From Flavobacteriia bacterium (GTDB taxonomy: Bacteria; Bacteroidota; Bacteroidia; Flavobacteriales; Schleiferiaceae): a stretch of 64,000 nt of DNA. Below are positions 25,317-32,604 of the stretch, one piece after another. Location of the stretch: positions 1 to 64,000 of the forward strand of contig JABXHW010000048.1 of assembly GCA_013373425.1 (NCBI GenBank), given 5' to 3'. The stretch's first letter is position 1. Each line of letters starts with the position of its first letter. The notes under the pieces are model-generated. The model saw nothing but the letters and a program-made list of their open reading frames with translations. It did no database searches and was not told the origin of the DNA. The position numbers were made by a program, and so were the translations under genes.

Positions 25317-25721
25317 ATGAAAAAGCAAGCACGCCTACTTCTACTCACCTTACCACTTCTGGTATTGGCTTCGTGTACCCCTTTCAAGCACGCTCAAACC
25401 AGCGTGTCTGAAGTTTCAGGCAATCGTACGGAGTACAAAATCATGCTTGAAAAAGATGCCAAGGACTATTTGGAGATTGTGGATGTTCGTCTAATCAACA
25501 GTGAAAACATGACCGGCGAAAATGCGCAGTTCCGTGTGGTTGATTTCGATGGAAGCACAACGCTCCTCAACTTAACTGGCTACGATAAGTTCTACGTTCT
25601 AGCAACTATCGGCAATAGCGATTTGAGTCCTGATCGCGCCATCGTGACGTACAAAACAGAGCCAGAAGGCGATAATAAAACAGAAGTGGTAAAGCCGCTC
25701 ATTCCTGAAACGGAGGAGTAA
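25317..25721 (+). CDS. Small lipoprotein of unknown function
   Basis: A 134-residue lipoprotein with signal MKKQARLLLLTLPLLVLASC (lipobox Cys20). The mature part is rich in charged residues and alternates strands (EYKIMLEKDAKDYLEIVDVRLI, DKFYVLATIGN) with an acidic C-terminal tail. No known domain is recognised. The ATG at 25317 was chosen because it gives a clean type II signal; an upstream in-frame ATG at 25260 overlaps the GNAT stop. A strong terminator follows, closing the MerR-LemA-GNAT-lipoprotein transcript. Confidence 0.75.
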   Translation: MKKQARLLLLTLPLLVLASCTPFKHAQTSVSEVSGNRTEYKIMLEKDAKDYLEIVDVRLINSENMTGENAQFRVVDFDGSTTLLNLTGYDKFYVLATIGNSDLSPDRAIVTYKTEPEGDNKTEVVKPLIPETEE

Positions 25722-25742
25722 TACCACATCCTCTTTCCTAAT

Positions 25743-25771
25743 AGCCCGATTGATTTCAGTCGGGCTTTTTT
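25743..25771 (+). terminator. Terminator after the lipoprotein gene
   Basis: AGCCCGA (25743-25749), a 10-base loop, TCGGGCT (25760-25766), then a run of T. Typical intrinsic terminator 21 bases past the stop. Confidence 0.88.
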
Positions 25772-25782
25772 GTTGCCCTTAG

Positions 25783-25807
25783 TTAGAGTTCCTCTAAGAC
25801 GTTAGAG
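25783..25807. repeat. Short inverted repeat with a third copy (TTAGAG)
   Basis: TTAGAG-TTC-CTCTAA forms a 6-bp inverted repeat at 25783-25797 and a further TTAGAG follows at 25802-25807. It lies about 40 bases upstream of the -7 element at 25845 and could be an operator, but it is short and may be chance. Confidence 0.3.
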
Positions 25808-25844
25808 TATGGTTAAGCCGTGAGGTTTCCGGCTATATTCACCG

Positions 25845-25852
25845 TATATTTG
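25845..25852 (+). promoter_or_regulatory. Promoter -7 element of the pterin synthase operon
   Basis: TATATTTG matches TAnnTTTG and lies 24-31 bases before the ATG at 25876. The -33 TTG is not clear. The short leader leaves no room for a preQ1 or pterin riboswitch. Confidence 0.5.
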
Positions 25853-25875
25853 CAGCGTCAAATAGGCGATTCGCA

Positions 25876-26289
25876 ATGATTTACATTGAAAGGCGGGAGA
25901 GATTTAGTGCAGCGCATCAACTGTACAACCCCAACTGGACAGAAGAACAAAATGAAGCTGTATTCGGCAAATGCGCGAATCAGAACTTCCATGGTCACAA
26001 TTTCGAAATGATTGTGACCGTCAAAGGTGAAGTGAATCCTGATACGGGATTCGTGATGAATCTTACCGACCTAAAAGAGATCATCCGTACGAACGTGACG
26101 GATAAGCTCGATCATAAAAATCTCAATTTGGATGTTGATTTTCTTCATGGGAAAATGACCTCAACTGAGAATATCGCCATCGAAGCTTGGAAGATTATCG
26201 CACCTAAGATTGCCGAGCACGGTGCAACCTTGCACTGTATCCGATTGGTTGAAACAGAAAACAACGCCGTAGAGTACTACGGAGAATAA
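25876..26289 (+). CDS. 6-carboxy-/6-pyruvoyl-tetrahydropterin synthase family protein
   Basis: A 137-residue T-fold enzyme. Zinc ligands are His14 (FSAAHQL) and His39/His41 (FHGHNF), with Cys33 in KCANQNFHGH as the candidate catalytic cysteine and LDHKNLN in the dimer interface. The spacing from Cys to the HGH is C-x5-HGH, as in animal 6-pyruvoyl-tetrahydropterin synthase, whereas E. coli QueD has C-x3-HGH. It may therefore make tetrahydropterin or the queuosine precursor 6-carboxy-tetrahydropterin. queG is at the far end of the window, so queuosine synthesis exists in this organism. It is 33 bases upstream of fabD and possibly cotranscribed. Confidence 0.88.
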   Translation: MIYIERRERFSAAHQLYNPNWTEEQNEAVFGKCANQNFHGHNFEMIVTVKGEVNPDTGFVMNLTDLKEIIRTNVTDKLDHKNLNLDVDFLHGKMTSTENIAIEAWKIIAPKIAEHGATLHCIRLVETENNAVEYYGE

Positions 26290-26322
26290 GTACCCAATAC
26301 ACACACGATAAACTCGATTAAC

Positions 26323-27198
26323 ATGAAAGCATACGTTTTCCCCGGACAAGGTTCACAGTTTACCGGAATGGGAAAGGACTTGTACGATGCATCCTCTGAT
26401 GCAAAGTCACTTTTTGAAGCAGCTAACCGCATTGTAGGATTCGACATCACAAAGACAATGTTCGAAGGTGATGCAGAAGCACTCAAACAAACCAACGTTA
26501 CGCAACCTGCAGTTTTCATCCACTCTACCATCGCTGCTAGAATGATGGGTAAAGATTTTCAACCCGACATGGTTGCAGGTCATTCATTGGGAGAATTCTC
26601 TGCTCTTGTAGCTGCCGAGGCACTCTCTTTTACTGATGGATTGAAGCTCGTGGCAAAGCGCGCGAATGCGATGCAACGTGCCTGTGAGGCAACTCCTTCT
26701 ACCATGGCTGCTATCTTAGCTCTAAGCGATGAAGCAGTAGAAAACATTTGTAGCGAAGTCGACGGTATCGTTGTGGCTGCAAACTACAACAGCCCAGGTC
26801 AGCTTGTGATCTCGGGTGAGATTCCGGCTGTAGAACGTGCTTGTGTGCTCGCCAAAGAAGCAGGCGCGAAACGTGCGCTCATGTTGCCAGTAGGTGGTGC
26901 ATTCCACAGTCCGCTTATGGAAATGGCCAGAGAAGAACTCGCAGCGGCTATCGAAGCAACAGACTTCAATACGCCAATCGCGCCGATCTACCAAAACGTA
27001 ACGGCTTCAGCTATTCGCAACCCAAAAGAAATCAAGGAAAACTTGATTCAACAACTAACCGCTCCTGTACGTTGGACACAATCTGTTCAACAAATGGTGA
27101 ACGATGGAGCTACTCATTTTGTTGAAGTAGGTCCAGGTAAAGTTCTCCAGGGATTGGTCAAGAAGATCGCTCCAGAAGTAGAGACAGCCGGAGTATGA
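26323..27198 (+). CDS. fabD: ACP S-malonyltransferase
   Basis: A 291-residue malonyl-CoA:ACP transacylase. It has GQGSQFTGMG at 8-17, the nucleophile Ser88 in GHSLGEF, an active-site His in GGAFHSPLM, and a C-terminal VEVGPGKVLQGL. It loads malonyl groups onto ACP for fatty acid synthesis. Length is standard. It overlaps the next gene by 4 bases (ATGA), tying fatty acid priming to the mevalonate genes. Confidence 0.95.
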   Translation: MKAYVFPGQGSQFTGMGKDLYDASSDAKSLFEAANRIVGFDITKTMFEGDAEALKQTNVTQPAVFIHSTIAARMMGKDFQPDMVAGHSLGEFSALVAAEALSFTDGLKLVAKRANAMQRACEATPSTMAAILALSDEAVENICSEVDGIVVAANYNSPGQLVISGEIPAVERACVLAKEAGAKRALMLPVGGAFHSPLMEMAREELAAAIEATDFNTPIAPIYQNVTASAIRNPKEIKENLIQQLTAPVRWTQSVQQMVNDGATHFVEVGPGKVLQGLVKKIAPEVETAGV

Positions 27199-28238
27199 GT
27201 ATGAACAAAGTTTCGTGGCAAAGCCCTTCCAATATCGCCCTGGTCAAATACTGGGGTAAAAAGTCTGGTCAGATCCCAGCCAATGCTTCTATCAGTTTCA
27301 CCTTAGACTCGTGCCATACACGCACGACTGTTGAATGGGAACAAATCGAGGCGGATGGGGCTCCTTTCCACTTTGAAATCTTTGTTGATGGCGAAGAAGC
27401 GCCAGATTTCCGACCTAAGATTGAAACGTTCTTTCAGAGAACAGCTGAGCTTCTTCCATTCCTTCCGAGTGTACGCATGCGAATCGACACGTCGAATAGC
27501 TTCCCTCATAGCAGTGGAATTGCTTCCTCTGCAAGCGGCCTTAGTGCATTGTCTCTATGCATGGGCGATATCGCACTTCAAATGGGTGCTGTTGATGAGG
27601 AAGGATTCGAGAGATTCTGTTCTATCCTCTCCCGTTTGGGCTCAGGTTCTGCAAGCCGTTCGGTTTATGGCGGACTAGTAGTCTGGGGACAGCACAAGGA
27701 CATTCCGGGTAGCAACGACAGCTTTGCAATTCCTTATCCTCATCACGTAGAGCACGTCTTCTCAACCTACAGAGACACGGTGCTTCTCGTTGAAGTCGGA
27801 CAAAAATCCGTTTCCAGCACGAAAGGACACGGATTGATGAACGGACACGCATTCGCCGAGGCCCGCTTCAAGCAGGCTGAGGAGAACATGTCCGAAATGA
27901 TTCAACACCTGCAAACCGGAGATTTACATCATTTTGGCGAATTGGTAGAAGCCGAAGCGCTCACCTTGCATGCCATGATGATGACTAGTCGTCCGGGATA
28001 TATGTTGTTCCGTCCAAATACAATTGAGATTCTTGAAAAGGTGAGAACGTTCAGAACGGAAGAAAAAGTTCCTGTTCACTTTACCCTGGATGCCGGTGCA
28101 AACGTGCATCTTCTCTATCCAGCAAGTGCTGAACAAAAAGTCCATACCTTTGTTGAGCAAGAACTAAAGCAATACTGCAAAGACGGACGATATATCCACG
28201 ACAGTGTGGGTGGTGGTCCAAAACGCCTTACAGAATGA
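27195..28238 (+). CDS. mvaD: Diphosphomevalonate decarboxylase
   Basis: A 347-residue GHMP superfamily enzyme. It has NIALVKYWGKKSGQIPANASIS near the N-terminus, the ATP-binding SSGIASSASGLSAL segment and SGSASRSVYGG, all typical of mevalonate diphosphate decarboxylase. It makes isopentenyl diphosphate from mevalonate diphosphate. The start overlaps the fabD stop by 4 bases. Its presence shows that isoprenoids are made through mevalonate, as in many Flavobacteriia. Confidence 0.95.
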   Translation: MSMNKVSWQSPSNIALVKYWGKKSGQIPANASISFTLDSCHTRTTVEWEQIEADGAPFHFEIFVDGEEAPDFRPKIETFFQRTAELLPFLPSVRMRIDTSNSFPHSSGIASSASGLSALSLCMGDIALQMGAVDEEGFERFCSILSRLGSGSASRSVYGGLVVWGQHKDIPGSNDSFAIPYPHHVEHVFSTYRDTVLLVEVGQKSVSSTKGHGLMNGHAFAEARFKQAEENMSEMIQHLQTGDLHHFGELVEAEALTLHAMMMTSRPGYMLFRPNTIEILEKVRTFRTEEKVPVHFTLDAGANVHLLYPASAEQKVHTFVEQELKQYCKDGRYIHDSVGGGPKRLTE

Positions 28239-29173
28239 GCAAGAGTCCTTTGTTCTACGCAAAAATTCTCCTCTTTGGAGAGTACGGCATCATCAAAGAT
28301 GCCATGGGACTTTCTATCCCATATAACTACTATAAGGGTGCATTCCAGCTACCCGATGTGCAGGACGAAAGAACAGAAAAGTCAAATGCTTCTCTTCGCA
28401 AGTTCTGGAACCACCTCAGTGAACTACAAAACACAGGTGAGCTCAAAGCTAAATTAGACTTAGATCGATTCAAGGCTGACCTCGACCAGGGCTGGTTCTT
28501 TGATTCAAGTATACCTCAAGGATTTGGCGTAGGCAGTTCCGGCGCACTTGTTGCCGCTATCTATGATCGTTACGCTATCAATAAGCTCGATCCACAGACC
28601 GATATCTCAAGAGAAAATCTAATTGCACTCAAGGCGCAATTCGCGCAAATGGAGAGCTTCTTCCACGGGAAAAGTTCGGGTATTGATCCAACCATTTGTT
28701 ACTTAAACCTTCCACTCCTTATTCAAGGTAAGGACGACTTGGGGACGGTAGACATTCCAGCAGAAAGAGCTGGACAAGGCGCCATCTTCCTCATCAATTC
28801 TGGTCAGCCAGGAGAAACCCAGCCCATGGTAAATATTTTCATGGATAAGCTGAAAGAGGAAGGCTTTAGAAAGTTGATGAAAGAGCAATTCAAGAAGTAC
28901 AACGATGCGTGCATTCAAGCTTTCTTGAAAGGAGACATGTCTCCACTCTTCAGCAATCTAAAACACTTGAGTCATTTGCTCCTAGAGAACTTTGCCCCGA
29001 TGATCCCTCAGCAATATCACTCTCTTTGGAAGAAAGGTATTGAATCGAACGCCTACTATCTCAAACTATGCGGTTCTGGTGGTGGTGGCTATCTTCTTGG
29101 ATTTACTAGAGATTACGAGCAGGCACGTCCGCTGCTAGAAGAGCACAACCCAGAAGTCATCTATAGATTTTGA
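28235..29173 (+). CDS. Mevalonate kinase (GHMP family)
   Basis: A 312-residue GHMP kinase. Motif 1 is YAKILLFGEYGII at 8-20, the ATP loop is IPQGFGVGSSGALVAA, a central SFFHGKSSGIDP contains the substrate or catalytic Asp, and motif 3 is LKLCGSGGGGYLLGF near the C-terminus. The order of motifs and the adjacent mvaD point to mevalonate kinase; a phosphomevalonate kinase role is not excluded. The start overlaps mvaD by 4 bases (ATGA). Confidence 0.87.
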   Translation: MSKSPLFYAKILLFGEYGIIKDAMGLSIPYNYYKGAFQLPDVQDERTEKSNASLRKFWNHLSELQNTGELKAKLDLDRFKADLDQGWFFDSSIPQGFGVGSSGALVAAIYDRYAINKLDPQTDISRENLIALKAQFAQMESFFHGKSSGIDPTICYLNLPLLIQGKDDLGTVDIPAERAGQGAIFLINSGQPGETQPMVNIFMDKLKEEGFRKLMKEQFKKYNDACIQAFLKGDMSPLFSNLKHLSHLLLENFAPMIPQQYHSLWKKGIESNAYYLKLCGSGGGGYLLGFTRDYEQARPLLEEHNPEVIYRF

Positions 29174-30081
29174 GTGCGAGCGTCGATAAGAAACGGCACT
29201 CAACGACCTTAAAAGCTGTCGCCCTACTCTCCGTAGTGCGCTGGTACAATATTATCCTGATGATGCTCGCTCAGTATTTGGCGAGCATTTTCATTATGCG
29301 TTCTGCGTCAGACTTTTGGCTGACCATCGCCGACTGGCGCTTGCATGCCATTGTACTGGCCACTGGGCTCGTCATCGCAAGCGGATTCATCATCAACAAC
29401 TTCTACGATAGAGAAAAGGATTTGGTGAATCGACCCAATCAAACTTTATTTGAGCGGATCCTGACTAAAAAGGAGACACTGAATCTCTATCTCTTTTTCA
29501 ATTTCATTGCCTCGGCCATCGGTTTAATCATTTCATTTAGAGCCTTCGCTTTTTTTGCCGTTTATGCAGCAGGATTATGGCTCTATTCACACAAGTTCAA
29601 GAAGATTACGCTATTAGGTAATGTCGCCGCCGCGATGCTGTCCATACTTCCCTTCTTTGCGGTGTTCTTCTACTACGGCTTGCACCGAGTAGATGTGGTC
29701 TTATACGTTTGTTTCTTGGTCTTTGTCGAGGTGATTCGAAATCTAACCAAAGACGTAGAAGCTCTCAAAGGCGATGTGATCTATGGCTACCCCACTCTGC
29801 CCGCGGTATGGGGTGTCGCACAAACTACACAGTTGATTTATGGGTTGATTGCCCTTTCCTTCATGCCAGCAGCCATGTTCGCACTCTCTAATGAGGGGTG
29901 GGTGCGCATCGTGCCTTTGTGCTTAGCAGGAATCATGGCACTAGTCAGCTTTATTCTACGCCCATCACGAGATGGAAGTCCAGTGGGTTTTACCCGTTTC
30001 AATTATGCCATTAAAGCGGTTATCGCGTTGAGCATTCTCGCCATACCGCTGTTTGGAGCCTCTCGGTCTTTTCTAGGCTGA
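29170..30081 (+). CDS. UbiA family prenyltransferase (geranylgeranylglycerol-phosphate GGTase-like)
   Basis: A 303-residue polytopic enzyme. The first Asp-rich motif is NNFYDREKD (76-84) and the second is NLTKDVEALKGD near residue 195, with VRWYNI near the N-terminus, typical of UbiA enzymes and of the Bacteroidota relatives of archaeal digeranylgeranylglyceryl phosphate synthase. It would attach an isoprenoid chain to an aromatic or glycerol-type acceptor in the inner membrane. The start is TTG at 29170, overlapping the kinase stop (TTGA); no ATG or GTG gives a full N-terminus. It is the fourth gene in an overlapping chain. Confidence 0.87.
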   Translation: MSASVDKKRHSTTLKAVALLSVVRWYNIILMMLAQYLASIFIMRSASDFWLTIADWRLHAIVLATGLVIASGFIINNFYDREKDLVNRPNQTLFERILTKKETLNLYLFFNFIASAIGLIISFRAFAFFAVYAAGLWLYSHKFKKITLLGNVAAAMLSILPFFAVFFYYGLHRVDVVLYVCFLVFVEVIRNLTKDVEALKGDVIYGYPTLPAVWGVAQTTQLIYGLIALSFMPAAMFALSNEGWVRIVPLCLAGIMALVSFILRPSRDGSPVGFTRFNYAIKAVIALSILAIPLFGASRSFLG

Positions 30082-30123
30082 TAAGAGGGTTGTACCTTAG
30101 TCGAATATTCGAAAACTACATGT

Positions 30124-31515
30124 ATGAGTAAATACGAATCCTATATCGAATCGAATAAAGATCAAATGCTCGAAGAGTTGATCGATCTTTTGAAAATTCC
30201 ATCCATTTCAGCAGACCCTGCCTATAAAGGGGATGTTGAAAAAACGGCCCAAGTGGTGGCTAACCACCTGATATCTGCAGGTGCAGACAATGTGACGGTT
30301 GAAGAAACTCCTGGCTACCCAGTAGTATACGGAGAGAAAATGGTCAGTCCTGATGCACCAACGGTGCTCGTTTATGGTCATTACGACGTGCAACCGCCAG
30401 ACCCGATTGAATTGTGGGATTCACCACCTTTTGAGCCTGTTATTAAGAAAACCGACCTCCACCCCGAGGGTGCAATTTTCGCTCGCGGTGCTTGCGACGA
30501 CAAAGGACAATTCTTCATGCACGTGAAGGCCTTTGAATCTATGATGCAGAACGGTGGTTCTCCAGTGAACGTGAAGTTCATGATTGAAGGTGAAGAGGAA
30601 GTAGGCTCCGCAAACTTGGGTTGGTATGTCGCTCGCAATCGCGAAAAACTCGCATGTGATGTGATCTTGATTTCCGATACGGGGATGATTGGTCCTGACA
30701 CCCCTTCTATCACAACAGGCCTCCGCGGCTTAAGCTACGTAGAAGTAAAAGTAACAGGTCCGAATCGCGACTTGCACTCTGGTCTGTACGGAGGCGCAGT
30801 AGCAAATCCAATCAACATCTTATCCAAGATGATTGGCTCCTTGCACGATGAGAACAATCACATCACTGTGGAAGGATTTTATGATAAAGTCCAAGATGTA
30901 AGCGATGAAGAAAGAGCAGGCATGGCCAAGGCACCTTTCTCTGAAGAAGCCTACAAGAAAGCTTTGGACTTGTCGGATACCTGGGGTGAAAAAGGATACT
31001 CTACAATAGAAAGAGCGAGTATTCGTCCAACGCTAGATGTGAACGGCATTTGGGGAGGCTATACAGGCGAAGGCGCGAAAACGGTCATCGCCTCATGGGC
31101 GAAAGCGAAGATTTCAATGCGCTTGGTTCCAGATCAAGATCCGAATGAGATTACTGATATCTTTTTAAAGCACTTCACGAAGATTGCACCATCAAGTGTA
31201 AAGGTTGAAGTAACACCTCATCACGGTGGAGAACCTTATGTAACGGGAATCGATCACCCAGGATACCGCGCGGCGGCTACAGCAATGAAGGCCTCTTTCG
31301 GTAAAGATGCAATCCCTATGCGTTCTGGAGGTTCTATCCCTATCCTCTCCCTTTTTGAGAGAGAGCTAGGAGCAAAATCTATCTTGATGGGCTTTGGACT
31401 AGACTCGGATGCCATCCACTCACCAAATGAGCATTACGGCGTTCGAAATTACTTCATGGGTATCAAGACTATCCCATTATGGTTCGAAGCATATGCTGAA
31501 GAGATGAAGGGCTAA
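30124..31515 (+). CDS. M20 family dipeptidase
   Basis: A 463-residue zinc di-peptidase. Metal and catalytic residues are His86 and Asp88 (VYGHYDVQPP), Asp125 (GACDDKGQ), the EGEEEVGS pair near 156-162, a further Asp in LISDTGM, and a C-terminal His in DAIHSPNEHYG. An M20 dimerisation lid domain is in the middle. No signal peptide, so it acts in the cytosol on small peptides, like carnosinase-type enzymes. A terminator follows 22 bases after the stop. Confidence 0.93.
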   Translation: MSKYESYIESNKDQMLEELIDLLKIPSISADPAYKGDVEKTAQVVANHLISAGADNVTVEETPGYPVVYGEKMVSPDAPTVLVYGHYDVQPPDPIELWDSPPFEPVIKKTDLHPEGAIFARGACDDKGQFFMHVKAFESMMQNGGSPVNVKFMIEGEEEVGSANLGWYVARNREKLACDVILISDTGMIGPDTPSITTGLRGLSYVEVKVTGPNRDLHSGLYGGAVANPINILSKMIGSLHDENNHITVEGFYDKVQDVSDEERAGMAKAPFSEEAYKKALDLSDTWGEKGYSTIERASIRPTLDVNGIWGGYTGEGAKTVIASWAKAKISMRLVPDQDPNEITDIFLKHFTKIAPSSVKVEVTPHHGGEPYVTGIDHPGYRAAATAMKASFGKDAIPMRSGGSIPILSLFERELGAKSILMGFGLDSDAIHSPNEHYGVRNYFMGIKTIPLWFEAYAEEMKG

Positions 31516-31536
31516 ACCTCTTCTCACAAACAAATG

Positions 31537-31570
31537 AAGCCGCCTTGTCACATGTCAGGGCGGCTTTTTT
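31537..31570 (+). terminator. Terminator after the M20 dipeptidase
   Basis: AAGCCGCC (31537-31544) pairs with GGCGGCTT (31559-31566) and is followed by T residues up to 31570. It lies immediately upstream of the next gene's start region. Confidence 0.85.
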
Positions 31571-31583
31571 ATACCTTACAGAT

Positions 31584-32348
31584 ATGAATTTGCGCTCCCT
31601 ATTTCTAGTCGTCTTTTCATTCGCCATCGGCTCCGTCTTCGCCCAGCCCACCAAACACGTTGAGGAATTACCAAATGAAGACCTTCAACAATGGTATCGT
31701 GAGATTATCGCGAGGGAGGCAATGGACTCGATGGAAATGCCGTTAGAGCAACTTGACATCTCCGAGGTAGACAGCATTCTTAGCGTAGATTTCAATCAGA
31801 GCGTTTATTCAGAGGAGGTCGTCTCAGCACAGAACATCCGTGCAGTAACTATATGCATCGAATCATGTGGTGCTTACTGCGCTGGATACGAAACGTTCTC
31901 CTTTTTCCTCCTTGAGGACGGAAAGGAAATTAGATCCGATACTTATGGAGTAGTAAGCAAATTGATTCCGCTCAATGAATCGCAGTATCTAGTCCTTTAC
32001 ACCTATTCATATCGTCCGGCAGGATTCTACTCCGTATACGGCGAACTAGCACGTGTACTTACCATTGAAGCAGACTCGATGTTCGTGGAAAACATAGAGT
32101 ATCCTGACCCTTTTGAATGGTGGGAAACCCTAGCCGTATTTACCCAAACTTTACTTGATGAGCAGGATGCCGTAGCCGAAGTGGAATTTGACAAAGAAAC
32201 TGGTCGGTTGAGTTTTGAGAACAGTTTTATCGAAGATGTCTACGCTGCAAAACTGAAAACCTTCCATGTCGAAGGCTACTATGAGTTCATCGATGGAGAG
32301 TTCATCCTTCAAGAACACACTGTGCAAGAAATCCCAACAATGGACTAA
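31584..32348 (+). CDS. Exported protein of unknown function
   Basis: A 254-residue protein with a signal peptide ending near SVFAQ (residue 21). I recognise no domain. The mature part has an acidic N-terminal segment, then three cysteines in C-x3-C-x3-C spacing (91, 95, 99) in TICIESCGAYCAG. Alternating strand-like segments rich in Tyr, Phe and Glu follow. The start at 31584 was chosen because it gives the signal peptide; an earlier in-frame ATG lies inside the preceding terminator. It is likely periplasmic or surface exposed. Confidence 0.7.
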   Translation: MNLRSLFLVVFSFAIGSVFAQPTKHVEELPNEDLQQWYREIIAREAMDSMEMPLEQLDISEVDSILSVDFNQSVYSEEVVSAQNIRAVTICIESCGAYCAGYETFSFFLLEDGKEIRSDTYGVVSKLIPLNESQYLVLYTYSYRPAGFYSVYGELARVLTIEADSMFVENIEYPDPFEWWETLAVFTQTLLDEQDAVAEVEFDKETGRLSFENSFIEDVYAAKLKTFHVEGYYEFIDGEFILQEHTVQEIPTMD

Positions 32349-32351
32349 AAG

Positions 32352-32510
32352 ATGTACAGCATCGGATGCTTCTTTACTATTGCCTTAATAGGAAGAAATA
32401 TTCGTCAGTGGTTGGAAGAGGCTAGTCCATACAGGGAACAGATGCGAAATTCGCTCGAAAGCTCGGAGGTAATCTTTAGCGGAACAGTACAACTTGACTT
32501 GCTCAGCTAG
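32352..32510 (+). CDS. Candidate small ORF, 52 residues
   Basis: An uninterrupted ATG-to-TAG reading frame begins 3 bases after the stop of the preceding exported-protein gene. It starts MYSIGCFFTIALIG, then turns charged (RNIRQWLEEASPYREQ). It could be a translation-coupled small protein with a short hydrophobic N-terminus, or chance. No family was recognised. The rest of the 32349-32598 gap holds only the octamer array. Confidence 0.25.
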   Translation: MYSIGCFFTIALIGRNIRQWLEEASPYREQMRNSLESSEVIFSGTVQLDLLS

Positions 32511-32540
32511 GTACTAGCCGATTATTCCGACAGTTTAAAC

Positions 32541-32604
32541 GTCAGTTAGTCTAGTCGTCTAAGGGTCTGACCGTCTGTTTATCTGTTTGTCTAAGAGTCT
32601 ATTT
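32541..32604. repeat. GTCT-type octamer array, eight units
   Basis: Eight consecutive 8-base units begin GTC or GTCT: GTCAGTTA, GTCTAGTC, GTCTAAGG, GTCTGACC, GTCTGTTT, ATCTGTTT, GTCTAAGA, GTCTATTT. Six of eight begin exactly GTCT, while the other four bases vary. The last unit covers the stop codon of the phosphate transporter gene (32599-32601). It has the same anchored-unit structure as the GTACNNN heptamers at 23999-24054. Confidence 0.8.

Noticed and set aside
25853-25876. preQ1 or pterin riboswitch before the pterin synthase
   Set aside because: The predicted leader is under 25 bases, too short for a riboswitch.
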